This document shows, in pieces, positions 1 through 5,416 of a stretch of DNA of 5,416 nucleotides. The notes under the pieces were generated by a model. That model was given only the letters and a program-made list of their open reading frames with translations, did not search any database and had not been told where the DNA came from. The DNA lies in assembly GCA_030669265.1 (NCBI GenBank), contig DAOVDY010000073.1, forward strand, positions 1 through 5,416, given 5' to 3'. This DNA comes from Desulfobacteraceae bacterium. Its GTDB lineage: Bacteria > Desulfobacterota > DSM-4660 > Desulfatiglandales > B25-G16. A program made the translations under genes and the position numbers. Positions within the stretch are counted from its first letter, which is position 1, and the number at the start of each line of letters is the position of its first letter.

Positions 1-613
1 CTAAGGACTTTACGCGAGCAATCTCTTCCTTATCATTAGGATTTCTAACCCTTAAGAAAATCCTTGCCAGCCTCACTTTAGAGATCTCATTATATTCTTT
101 TAAATGTGTTTGGTAATATTTTTTTATATCTTCTTCAGTAATAACTATCTTTGATTTCACCTCATAATTTACCAACCGAAAGCGTTTAATCTCCTTTTTT
201 ATCTTTTCTTTATATTCCTTTAGGGTTACCCCATCCAACTTTAGATTATAAATCAACTCCTCCTGTGTAAAATTATTTTCCCTTTTTACCTTCTCAATTG
301 CTTCATCTACATCCTTTGCTGTTACTTTTATTCCCAATTTAATTATTTGTTGTTCCGTTATTTTTTCATTGACCAGATTATCCAAAATAGCCCTGCGTAT
401 CTCATAGAATTCTTTCTCATTTTTTAATTGCAAATCCTTAGCGCTCAACCCAGTTAACCTTTTGATTGAGACATTAAGATCATGGAGGGTAATTATATCG
501 CTATTAACGGTAGCTACAATTCTGTTCGTTATCTCGGCCAAGAGATACCCAGGAGCTAACGCAAATAAAATAAGCAGTAGCGTAAAAAGGATAATTAATT
601 TAGTTGTTCTCAT
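1..613 (-). CDS. surA: SurA-like periplasmic chaperone / peptidyl-prolyl isomerase, 3' end outside the window
   Basis: The frame is open from the ATG at 613-611 to the left edge: 204 residues with no stop, so the gene is partial. Residues 1-26 look like a Sec signal peptide (MRTTK, then a long hydrophobic stretch, cleavage plausible after YLLA at 26). The mature part starts EITNRIVATVNSDIITLHDL, the usual SurA beginning. By remembered comparison with E. coli SurA it stays collinear through the N-domain: RRAILDNLVNEKI (73-85), GIKVTAKDVDEAI (94-106), NNFTQEEL (113-120), LDGVTLKEYKEKIKKEI (126-142). A parvulin domain begins near 179 (KVRLARIFL) and is cut by the edge. Known role of the family: holding unfolded outer-membrane proteins in the periplasm on the way to the Bam complex. 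The position where active parvulins have His (SHIL) is Arg184 here, so isomerase activity of this domain is doubtful. The start overlaps the upstream gene by 14 bases and has its own Shine-Dalgarno site. It could instead be a more general SurA_N/PpiC protein; the missing C-terminal part would decide. Confidence 0.88.
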   Translation of the reverse strand, partial: MRTTKLIILFTLLLILFALAPGYLLAEITNRIVATVNSDIITLHDLNVSIKRLTGLSAKDLQLKNEKEFYEIRRAILDNLVNEKITEQQIIKLGIKVTAKDVDEAIEKVKRENNFTQEELIYNLKLDGVTLKEYKEKIKKEIKRFRLVNYEVKSKIVITEEDIKKYYQTHLKEYNEISKVRLARIFLRVRNPNDKEEIARVKSL

Positions 614-1592
614 TAACAGCCCTCAGTTTATCTAACAAGGTGTAGTTGACTTTAATGAGATAAATATTCCTTAGTTCTTTAAGCCAGGCTGTATATCGTC
701 TTTCCACTGCTTTATTAAGAAGCATATTTTCTATTTCACCCTCTACCTCCAAAAGATCTTTTACTCCTGGTGGCTCCCTTTTGAGGACTTTTATAATGTG
801 GAAGGCGTAGGGGGTTTTAATGATGTTGCTCACTTCACCAACAGGTATTGTAAATATAATATCAGATAGGGGAGAAGGAAGTATATACTTGCCTTTCCAG
901 TGCAAACCATAATCTCCACGAATTCCAGATCGCAGAGATTGTTCCTTAACTAATTCTTTTATGTCTTCTCCCCCTTTAAGGCGGGCGAGAAGAGCCTCGG
1001 CCTCTTTTCTCGTTTTAGTAACGGCATGCACAAATTTGGACCTTGAAGGATGCAAGAAATCCTCCTTCCTCTCCTGATAGTAAGATTTTATCGCATGGTA
1101 AGAAATAGGAGGCAGAGACGCAGTTTGCTCCTTTACAATCTTTTTAATTAAAAGATGTTTGCTGAATCTCTCTTTCCATTCATTATAATCTATGCACCTG
1201 GATAGAAGCATTTCATTAAAGCTATTTTCTGGATAATCCTTGACAATATTCTGTATAGCCTTTTCCAATTCAATCTCAGTTAAGGCAATGCCATTTTCTT
1301 TTCCATATTCAAGCACGAGAGAGTCATCCACAATTCTATCTATAAACTCATTAATAGATGACCATACTGCCTTCTGAGGAACTTTATTTTCAACTGAGGC
1401 AATGTGTACTTCTCTCTTTATATCACCCACGGTAACTACTCGATCTCCTACTCTGATAACAACAGCTTTATTTGATTCTGCCGTGGGAGAGCAGGCTGAT
1501 AAGGTAAAAAGAAGAAAGAGGCAAAAAAATAGAGAAATAATATATCTTATAATATTGATATTAATCATAGATAAATTTATAAAAAATGACAT
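600..1592 (-). CDS. Parvulin-type (PpiC/PrsA-like) peptidyl-prolyl isomerase lipoprotein
   Basis: 330 residues. Hydrophobic residues about 15-31 lead to a lipobox LSAC with Cys34, so the mature protein should be lipid-anchored. Ser follows the Cys, and there is no Asp at +2 to retain it in the inner membrane by the E. coli rule. Residues 43-160 form a helical SurA_N-like chaperone region (VVIRVGDRVVTVGDIKRE, then EFIDRIVDDSLVLEYGKENGI). A parvulin domain spans about 184-272: FVHAV with His189 in the first strand, EAEALLARLKGGEDIKELV, RGDYGLHWKGK, VGEVSNIIKT, and FHIIKVLKRE with His265. The first strand departs from the usual ARHIL. A C-terminal helix follows (to about 310). Expected role: folding or escort of exported proteins at the envelope, alongside the SurA-like product downstream. 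It lies 50 bases after mfd and overlaps the next gene by 14 bases. The start is uncertain: Met1 gives an unusually long 33-residue leader, Met9 (1568) gives a more typical 25, and neither has a clear Shine-Dalgarno sequence. PrsA, PpiC or a SurA paralogue are all fair labels. Confidence 0.88.
   Translation of the reverse strand: MSFFINLSMININIIRYIISLFFCLFLLFTLSACSPTAESNKAVVIRVGDRVVTVGDIKREVHIASVENKVPQKAVWSSINEFIDRIVDDSLVLEYGKENGIALTEIELEKAIQNIVKDYPENSFNEMLLSRCIDYNEWKERFSKHLLIKKIVKEQTASLPPISYHAIKSYYQERKEDFLHPSRSKFVHAVTKTRKEAEALLARLKGGEDIKELVKEQSLRSGIRGDYGLHWKGKYILPSPLSDIIFTIPVGEVSNIIKTPYAFHIIKVLKREPPGVKDLLEVEGEIENMLLNKAVERRYTAWLKELRNIYLIKVNYTLLDKLRAVNENN
620..624 (-). promoter_or_regulatory. 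Ribosome binding site of the SurA-like gene
   Basis: The minus strand reads GAGGG, then six bases (CTGTTA), then the ATG at 613. This is a good anti-16S match at suitable spacing. It lies inside the coding end of the lipoprotein gene, and it supports the ATG at 613 as the true start. Ribosomes finishing the upstream gene would end within a few bases of it, so translational coupling is likely (inference). Confidence 0.7.
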
Positions 1593-1634
1593 AACTTATT
1601 TAAATTACACTATCATTATGGGAAATGCAAGAAG

Positions 1635-1671
1635 AATTTGGATCAATTTTTTACGGTATAGTGATCAAATT
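1635..1671 (-). other. AT-rich inverted repeat at the mfd stop codon
   Basis: Arm AATTTGATC (minus strand, 1671-1663) pairs with GATC-C-AAATT (1644-1635) across an 18-base loop, nine base pairs with one bulged base. The downstream arm starts over the mfd TGA (1645-1643) and extends into the 50-base gap before the lipoprotein gene. No T-tract follows on the minus strand, so it is not a standard intrinsic terminator. It could be an mRNA processing or stability hairpin, or chance in AT-rich DNA. I see nothing else in the gap: no convincing promoter and only a poor AAG near the next start. Confidence 0.25.
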
Positions 1672-4600
1672 TATTTATTATCTCCTCTGCCTCACCAAGG
1701 ATATCAAGGGGTCCCTTTTTCTCTCTCACAACCTTGAGTTTTTGATCGGATAAGAATGAGAAATTATTCGGATGACTGGAAACTAAGTCAACCAAGCCAG
1801 ATGGTGATAAATGGGTATCCTTGGAAAAGGAAAAGATCATATAATCTTTTTTAATGTCTAACACTGTTGAGCCAATTTTCTTCAGTCCTATCTTTATCTT
1901 AATAACAGAGATAAGGTTTACAACCTCTTTGGGCAAAGGTCCAAACCTATCTTCAATTTCCTGTACCATCTCCTTTAATTCATGTTTCCCTTTAATGGAA
2001 GATAACCGTCTGTATATATCCAACCTGACATCACTCTCCTCAATATAGCTGTGAGGAATAAACACTGGTAAATCAGTATGTATCTCAGGGAATATCTCTT
2101 CTTGCCACACCTCTCCCTTTAGCTCCGCAATTGCCTGTTCTATGAGTTTTAGATACAGCTCATAGCCAATAGCCTTTATATGACCTGATTGAGAGAAACC
2201 AAGTATGTTTCCACCCCCTCTTATCCTTAAATCATTTAAGGCGATGTTGACCCCCGATCCTAAGCACGAAAAATCCATCAAAACCTTTAGTCTTTTCTGG
2301 GCATCTCGTGTCAAATTAGAGCCATCTGAAATCAGGAGATATGCATAAGCCTTCACATTAGACCTACCAACTCTCCCCCTAAGCTGATAGATCTCAGCCA
2401 GGCCAAAGCGATCTACCTTATTAATTATTATAGTATTTGCTGAAGGTATATCCAGACCTGAATCTATTATAGTAGTGCACACAAGGACATCTGTCTCCTT
2501 GGCCAAAAATTTAATCATTGCCTTCTCTAAATCCCTCTCCCTCATCTGACCATGGGCAATGCCAATCCTGGCTTTGGGAACAAGCCTGCTCAATGTATCT
2601 GCCATTATCTCAATGGTTTGAACCCGATTGTAGACAAAAAAGATCTGCCCTCCTCTCTCTAACTCCTTTTCTATTGCATGAGATATAATATCTTCATCAA
2701 ATCTGGAAACATATGTCTGAATAGAGAGCCTGTCAGCAGGTGGGGTCTTAATGATACTCAGGTCCCTGACCCCCATCAATGACATATGGAGGGTCCTTGG
2801 AATAGGTGTAGCTGTCATTGCAATGATATCAACCGAATTCCGATATTTTTTTAATTTTTCCTTGTCTTTAACACCAAAGCGCTGTTCCTCATCAATTATA
2901 AATAAGCCCAGATCTTTAAATATAACATCATCAGAGAGAATTCTGTGGGTTCCAATAATAATATCAATCTTCCCCAAAGATAAATCACGTATTACTCTTT
3001 TTTGCTCTGGCCTTGAAATAAAGCGACTCAGGGCAGCAATCCTGACAGGATAAAAATTAAAGCGTTTTGAGAAAGTCTGGTAATGCTGCTCGGCTAAAAC
3101 AGTGGTTGGAGAAAGGACAGCTACCTGTTTTCCATCCATAACAGCCTTAAAAGCAGCTCTCATAGCTACTTCTGTTTTACCAAAACCTACATCACCACAA
3201 ATAAGCCGATCCATTGGTCTGTCTGATTCCATATCAGAGAGTACATCGTCAATAACCTTGGTTTGATCTGTAGTTTCTTCATACTCAAAGTTTGCCTCAA
3301 ACTCTCTATAGTAATTATCTGCCTTTGAAAAGGAAAAACCCTTGAGAAACTTTCTCATGGCATAGATTTTAACAAGACCCTTGGCTATCTTTTCTATTGA
3401 CCTTTTGGCCTTCTTTTTTGCTAACACCCAAGATCTTCCGCCAAGCCTGTCTAATTGAGGATTCTCTTCATCTAAACCAATATATTTCTGGATAATGTTT
3501 ATCCTATCTGCCGGGATATAAAGTTTGTCATTTCCCGCATATTCAATAATTACAAAATCTCTAATCCTGCTGTTGATCTCCATCTTTAAAAGCCCGCCAT
3601 AGCGACCAATCCCGTGATCCTGGTGAACAACTAAATCACCTGCCTGTAATTGACTGAATTCTGTCCATGGGATGGCCTGAACCTTGTCTTCTTTTTTTCT
3701 CCTTTCTCCTCCCCTTTTTTCTCCAAAAATCTCATCTTCTATAATTATAATCAGGTTTGAGGCCGAAAACCTAAATCCTTGAGAGAGGTATCCCAAACAG
3801 ATGTATAATCCTCTTTTCCTTTTAATCCGTGACCAATCAGGGAATATTTCTTTGACACTGATTTGATAATTGAGCAAGATTTCTTCTAGCCGTTCTGCCT
3901 GCTGTTGTGTTCTACATACGAGTACAATCTGATTTCCCTCATCAATAAATGTCTTAATTCTAGCTGCAACAGGGGCAAGTGAGACCTTTGGACGAGTGAT
4001 ATCCTGAGATTCATATTCCATGTCTGCCACAAGTGATTCCTTGAAATCGACTGCCAGTCCTTCCTTTTTAAAACTGGTGTTGACAGTAAAATCAAAAAAA
4101 CAAATGTTGTGATATTCAGCAATGGTATCTTTCAGTTCTTTTATCTCGAGAAGGTTATTATCAGTTTGGGGAAAGGGTTTTCCTTTTTCTAAACACTCAT
4201 CCTTAAACCTTCCCGTTTCTTTATTAAGCCTCTCTACAATAGACCTGGCTCTTTCAATAAAACTATCTGATTGAGTAATGCAAATATGACCTTCTTTGGG
4301 AAGATAGCTAAAGATGGTATCAAGAGAGGAGTAAAAATGTTGCAGCCATGCCTCAATACCTGGAAAATTCCCTCCTGATTCCAAAGGCGATGGAAGTCTA
4401 CCCATTGATCGTGCACGTTTAATGTTTGAAGGTCCTAAAATGATTTCATTTGCAGGGAGAATAATTAACTCTTTTAAATCAGATTCTGATCTTTGATTGA
4501 CTGGATTAAAGAATCTTATGGATTCCACACTGTTACCCCAGAATTCTATCCTCACTGGTAAATCATATAACGGTGGGTATAGATCAATAATGCCACCCCT

Positions 4601-5137
4601 TACAGAGAAATCACCTCTCTCCTCCACTAACGAAGTTCGAAGATAACCAAAAGCCAGTAATTTTTTTATCAAATCATCCCTGTCGATCTCCTCATTAATA
4701 GCTATATAGTCAACCGAGTTAAGGAGGATCTTTTTTGGCAAAAGACGACTCATAAGGGCCTCTAATGATGTAACCACAACCGCATCTCGCAACGTTGAAA
4801 GAGTATAAAGCGCCTCTATCCTTTGCCTTACCAATTCTTTTGGTGGACTTAATCCTGTGAGAGGTGAGATATCATAAGAAGGAAAAATGAATATTCTCCT
4901 AAGGTCTGGGGAAGGCCCATTATTCTGGTTGGAAAGAAAAAAATTCAGATCTTTGTAAAATTTTCCAGACTCCTCAGAGTTAGGGAGAACTATTAAAAAA
5001 GGATGGTCTACTTCAATAAGGAGCTGAGATAATAGATAGGCCAACGCGGAGCCAGTGATGCCAGTCACCTCTATAGGCCTTATCTTATTCTTTATTCCTT
5101 TCTTTAGGATATTCAGGTTATCTCTTTTGTCTGACAT
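1643..5137 (-). CDS. mfd: Transcription-repair coupling factor Mfd
   Basis: 1164 residues, full length for the family (E. coli about 1148). Mfd is a cytoplasmic ATP-driven DNA translocase that pushes or removes RNA polymerase stalled at lesions and recruits UvrA for nucleotide excision repair. Visible regions: UvrB-like N-terminal module, about 1-345, with ITGSALAYLLSQLL (27-40), SPLTGLSPPKELVRQRIEAL (91-110) and the UvrA-contact segment GDFSVRGGIIDLYPP (175-189); middle domain about 376-475; a charged linker (GEKRGGERRKKEDK, 472-485); RNA polymerase-interacting CarD-like domain from about 496 (GDLVVHQDHGIGRYGGL, 500-516). Translocase motifs: Walker A GDVGFGKTE (648-656), SPTTVLAEQH (676-685), GTHRIL (729-734), DEEQ (749-752), MTATPIPRTL (774-783), TTIIDSGLDIPSA (888-900), QLRGRVGRS (918-926). 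Then the TRG element, RIRGGGNILGFSQSGHIKAI (971-990), and the C-terminal autoinhibitory TRCF domain from about 1021. All key residues are intact. The ATG at 5137 fits the family's usual N-terminus, and no good start lies just downstream, yet no Shine-Dalgarno sequence precedes it. It is the first gene of the cluster visible here. Confidence 0.98.
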   Translation of the reverse strand: MSDKRDNLNILKKGIKNKIRPIEVTGITGSALAYLLSQLLIEVDHPFLIVLPNSEESGKFYKDLNFFLSNQNNGPSPDLRRIFIFPSYDISPLTGLSPPKELVRQRIEALYTLSTLRDAVVVTSLEALMSRLLPKKILLNSVDYIAINEEIDRDDLIKKLLAFGYLRTSLVEERGDFSVRGGIIDLYPPLYDLPVRIEFWGNSVESIRFFNPVNQRSESDLKELIILPANEIILGPSNIKRARSMGRLPSPLESGGNFPGIEAWLQHFYSSLDTIFSYLPKEGHICITQSDSFIERARSIVERLNKETGRFKDECLEKGKPFPQTDNNLLEIKELKDTIAEYHNICFFDFTVNTSFKKEGLAVDFKESLVADMEYESQDITRPKVSLAPVAARIKTFIDEGNQIVLVCRTQQQAERLEEILLNYQISVKEIFPDWSRIKRKRGLYICLGYLSQGFRFSASNLIIIIEDEIFGEKRGGERRKKEDKVQAIPWTEFSQLQAGDLVVHQDHGIGRYGGLLKMEINSRIRDFVIIEYAGNDKLYIPADRINIIQKYIGLDEENPQLDRLGGRSWVLAKKKAKRSIEKIAKGLVKIYAMRKFLKGFSFSKADNYYREFEANFEYEETTDQTKVIDDVLSDMESDRPMDRLICGDVGFGKTEVAMRAAFKAVMDGKQVAVLSPTTVLAEQHYQTFSKRFNFYPVRIAALSRFISRPEQKRVIRDLSLGKIDIIIGTHRILSDDVIFKDLGLFIIDEEQRFGVKDKEKLKKYRNSVDIIAMTATPIPRTLHMSLMGVRDLSIIKTPPADRLSIQTYVSRFDEDIISHAIEKELERGGQIFFVYNRVQTIEIMADTLSRLVPKARIGIAHGQMRERDLEKAMIKFLAKETDVLVCTTIIDSGLDIPSANTIIINKVDRFGLAEIYQLRGRVGRSNVKAYAYLLISDGSNLTRDAQKRLKVLMDFSCLGSGVNIALNDLRIRGGGNILGFSQSGHIKAIGYELYLKLIEQAIAELKGEVWQEEIFPEIHTDLPVFIPHSYIEESDVRLDIYRRLSSIKGKHELKEMVQEIEDRFGPLPKEVVNLISVIKIKIGLKKIGSTVLDIKKDYMIFSFSKDTHLSPSGLVDLVSSHPNNFSFLSDQKLKVVREKKGPLDILGEAEEIINKFDHYTVKN

Positions 5138-5138
5138 T

Positions 5139-5183
5139 ATTTGTGTTTGTTGGGTTTGTTGTGTTCTTTGAGTTTGTTGCGTT
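5139..5183 (-). repeat. Five tandem 9-base units abutting the mfd start codon
   Basis: On the minus strand the units read AACGCAACA, AACTCAAAG, AACACAACA, AACCCAACA and AACACAAAT, consensus AACNCAACA. One base then separates the last unit from the mfd ATG. The tract almost lacks G and should be unstructured in mRNA. It occupies the place where a ribosome binding site would be. It is most likely a minisatellite. Its effect on mfd translation, if any, is unknown. Confidence 0.85.
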
Positions 5184-5264
5184 CACACCTAATACTAGCG
5201 AAGCTCCGCCTCGAACCGACGAGTTGGTGGAGTAAATATCACATTACTTGAAGTGAATCGATGT

Positions 5265-5345
5265 TGGTTTCGTCTAACGTACTAAGGTTTCGCCTCTCGG
5301 CCCTGAGCCGCTCGAGGCCGAAGGGCTGCTGGTTTCGTATTACGT
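5265..5345 (+). repeat. Direct repeat pair TGGTTTCGT-(C/A)-T-(A/T)-ACGT flanking a palindrome
   Basis: Copy one is TGGTTTCGTCTAACGT at 5265-5280 and copy two is TGGTTTCGTATTACGT at 5330-5345. They match at 14 of 16 positions and are offset by 65 bases, and the first palindrome (5297-5326) lies between them. The layout could reflect a repeated module made of direct repeat plus palindrome. Two copies are too few to define a unit. Confidence 0.55.
5297..5326. repeat. Palindromic element, copy 1
   Basis: Arms TCGGCC (5297-5302) and GGCCGA (5316-5321) enclose a 13-base loop that itself contains GAGC and GCTC. A second, mutually exclusive fold pairs GCCCT (5300-5304) with AGGGC (5322-5326). No T-run follows on either strand, so it is not an intrinsic terminator. 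The core is shared with copy 2 at 5377-5405, suggesting a dispersed intergenic palindrome of the REP type (inference). Confidence 0.65.
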
Positions 5346-5368
5346 CAACCGTTAACCGATTCGAGCTG

Positions 5369-5415
5369 CGCAACCATTCGGCCTTGAGCTCATGGCCGAA
5401 AGGCCGCAACCATTC
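5369..5415 (+). repeat. 11-base direct repeat CGCAACCATTC, 36-base offset
   Basis: The 11-mer occurs at 5369-5379 and again, identical, at 5405-5415, bracketing palindrome copy 2. The second copy stops one base short of the window edge, so a longer array may continue to the right. With only two visible copies and a palindrome rather than a unique spacer between them, this does not support a CRISPR array. Confidence 0.6.
5377..5405. repeat. Palindromic element, copy 2
   Basis: TTCGGCC (5377-5383) and GGCCGAA (5394-5400) flank the exact palindrome TGAGCTCA (5385-5392), so 5377-5400 is a 24-base near-perfect palindrome broken only by one T/T pair of positions. The alternative fold seen in copy 1 is also present: GGCCTT (5380-5385) with AAGGCC (5400-5405). 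The shared core with copy 1 is CGGCC-(C/T)-TGAGC and GGCCGAA-(G/A)-GG. Confidence 0.7.
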
Positions 5416-5416
5416 C

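Larger units (their letters stand above)
5184..5416. other. Repeat-rich, GC-richer non-coding region upstream of mfd
   Basis: No recognisable gene was found on either strand. GC is 124 of 233 bases, against about 35-42% in samples of mfd. The region carries two related palindromes, a pair of 16-base direct repeats and a short 36-base-period repeat, each listed separately. A mfd promoter should lie here or beyond the right edge, but I could not find a -35/-10 pair with good matches and spacing. One minus-strand frame stays open from 5415 to a stop at 5241-5239 (58 residues). It encodes nothing I recognise and is probably a by-product of the palindromes. Confidence 0.7.

Noticed and set aside
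1402..1737. Plus-strand open frame of 111 codons over the mfd/lipoprotein junction
   Set aside because: It lies antisense to the signal-peptide region of the lipoprotein gene and the end of mfd. It has no recognisable domain and is a shadow of those genes.
3886..4416. Short minus-strand frames of 78 and 60 codons inside mfd
   Set aside because: They are alternate-frame shadows of an intact, well-conserved gene. Mfd itself shows no frameshift.
5205..5225. GGTTCGAGGC on the minus strand, resembling a tRNA T-loop
   Set aside because: The bases flanking it do not form a five-pair T-stem, and no anticodon or acceptor arms can be drawn around it.
5140..5235. A plus-strand open frame reading through the 9-base repeat (GFV/VFF/EFV-type residues) to a TAA at 5233-5235
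   Set aside because: The low-complexity peptide is only the translation of the minisatellite. The frame overlaps the certain mfd start and has no plausible start or ribosome binding site.
5337..5360. TTGACG on the minus strand as a -35 box for mfd
   Set aside because: No acceptable -10 sequence is found 16-18 bases downstream; that position falls in palindrome copy 1.
5369..5416. Possible CRISPR repeat, from the identical 11-mers 36 bases apart
   Set aside because: The repeats are too short, only two copies are visible, the interval is a palindrome rather than a spacer, and no cas gene is present.

Overview
The window reads as part of one leftward (minus-strand) gene cluster from a Gram-negative bacterium of fairly low GC content. 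Coding samples I counted were about 35-42% GC. In order of transcription it holds mfd (transcription-repair coupling factor, complete), a parvulin-type peptidyl-prolyl isomerase lipoprotein (complete), and a SurA-like periplasmic chaperone that runs off the left edge. The two export-pathway proteins, one with a lipobox and one with a cleavable signal peptide and a SurA N-domain, point to a cell with an outer membrane. The order mfd, parvulin lipoprotein, SurA-like protein recalls Geobacter-type deltaproteobacteria (Desulfobacterota) and relatives. That taxonomic placement is from memory and is only suggestive.

Layout from right to left: positions 5184-5416 are non-coding as far as I can tell, clearly richer in GC (124 of 233 bases, 53%), and full of small repeats and palindromes. 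Positions 5139-5183 are five tandem copies of a 9-base unit ending directly at the mfd start codon. Mfd occupies 5137-1643. A 50-base gap separates it from the lipoprotein gene (1592-600), whose last 14 bases overlap the start of the SurA-like gene (613 to beyond position 1).

The two isomerase/chaperone genes are probably co-translated and act together on outer-membrane or secreted proteins. Mfd acts in the cytoplasm on stalled RNA polymerase, and its link to the other two appears to be shared transcription only. I found no mobile element, CRISPR array, RNA gene or convincing promoter. No new multi-gene system is evident. The part least explained by ordinary genes is the repeat-rich leader to the right of mfd, where two palindrome copies differ by a paired, structure-preserving substitution.
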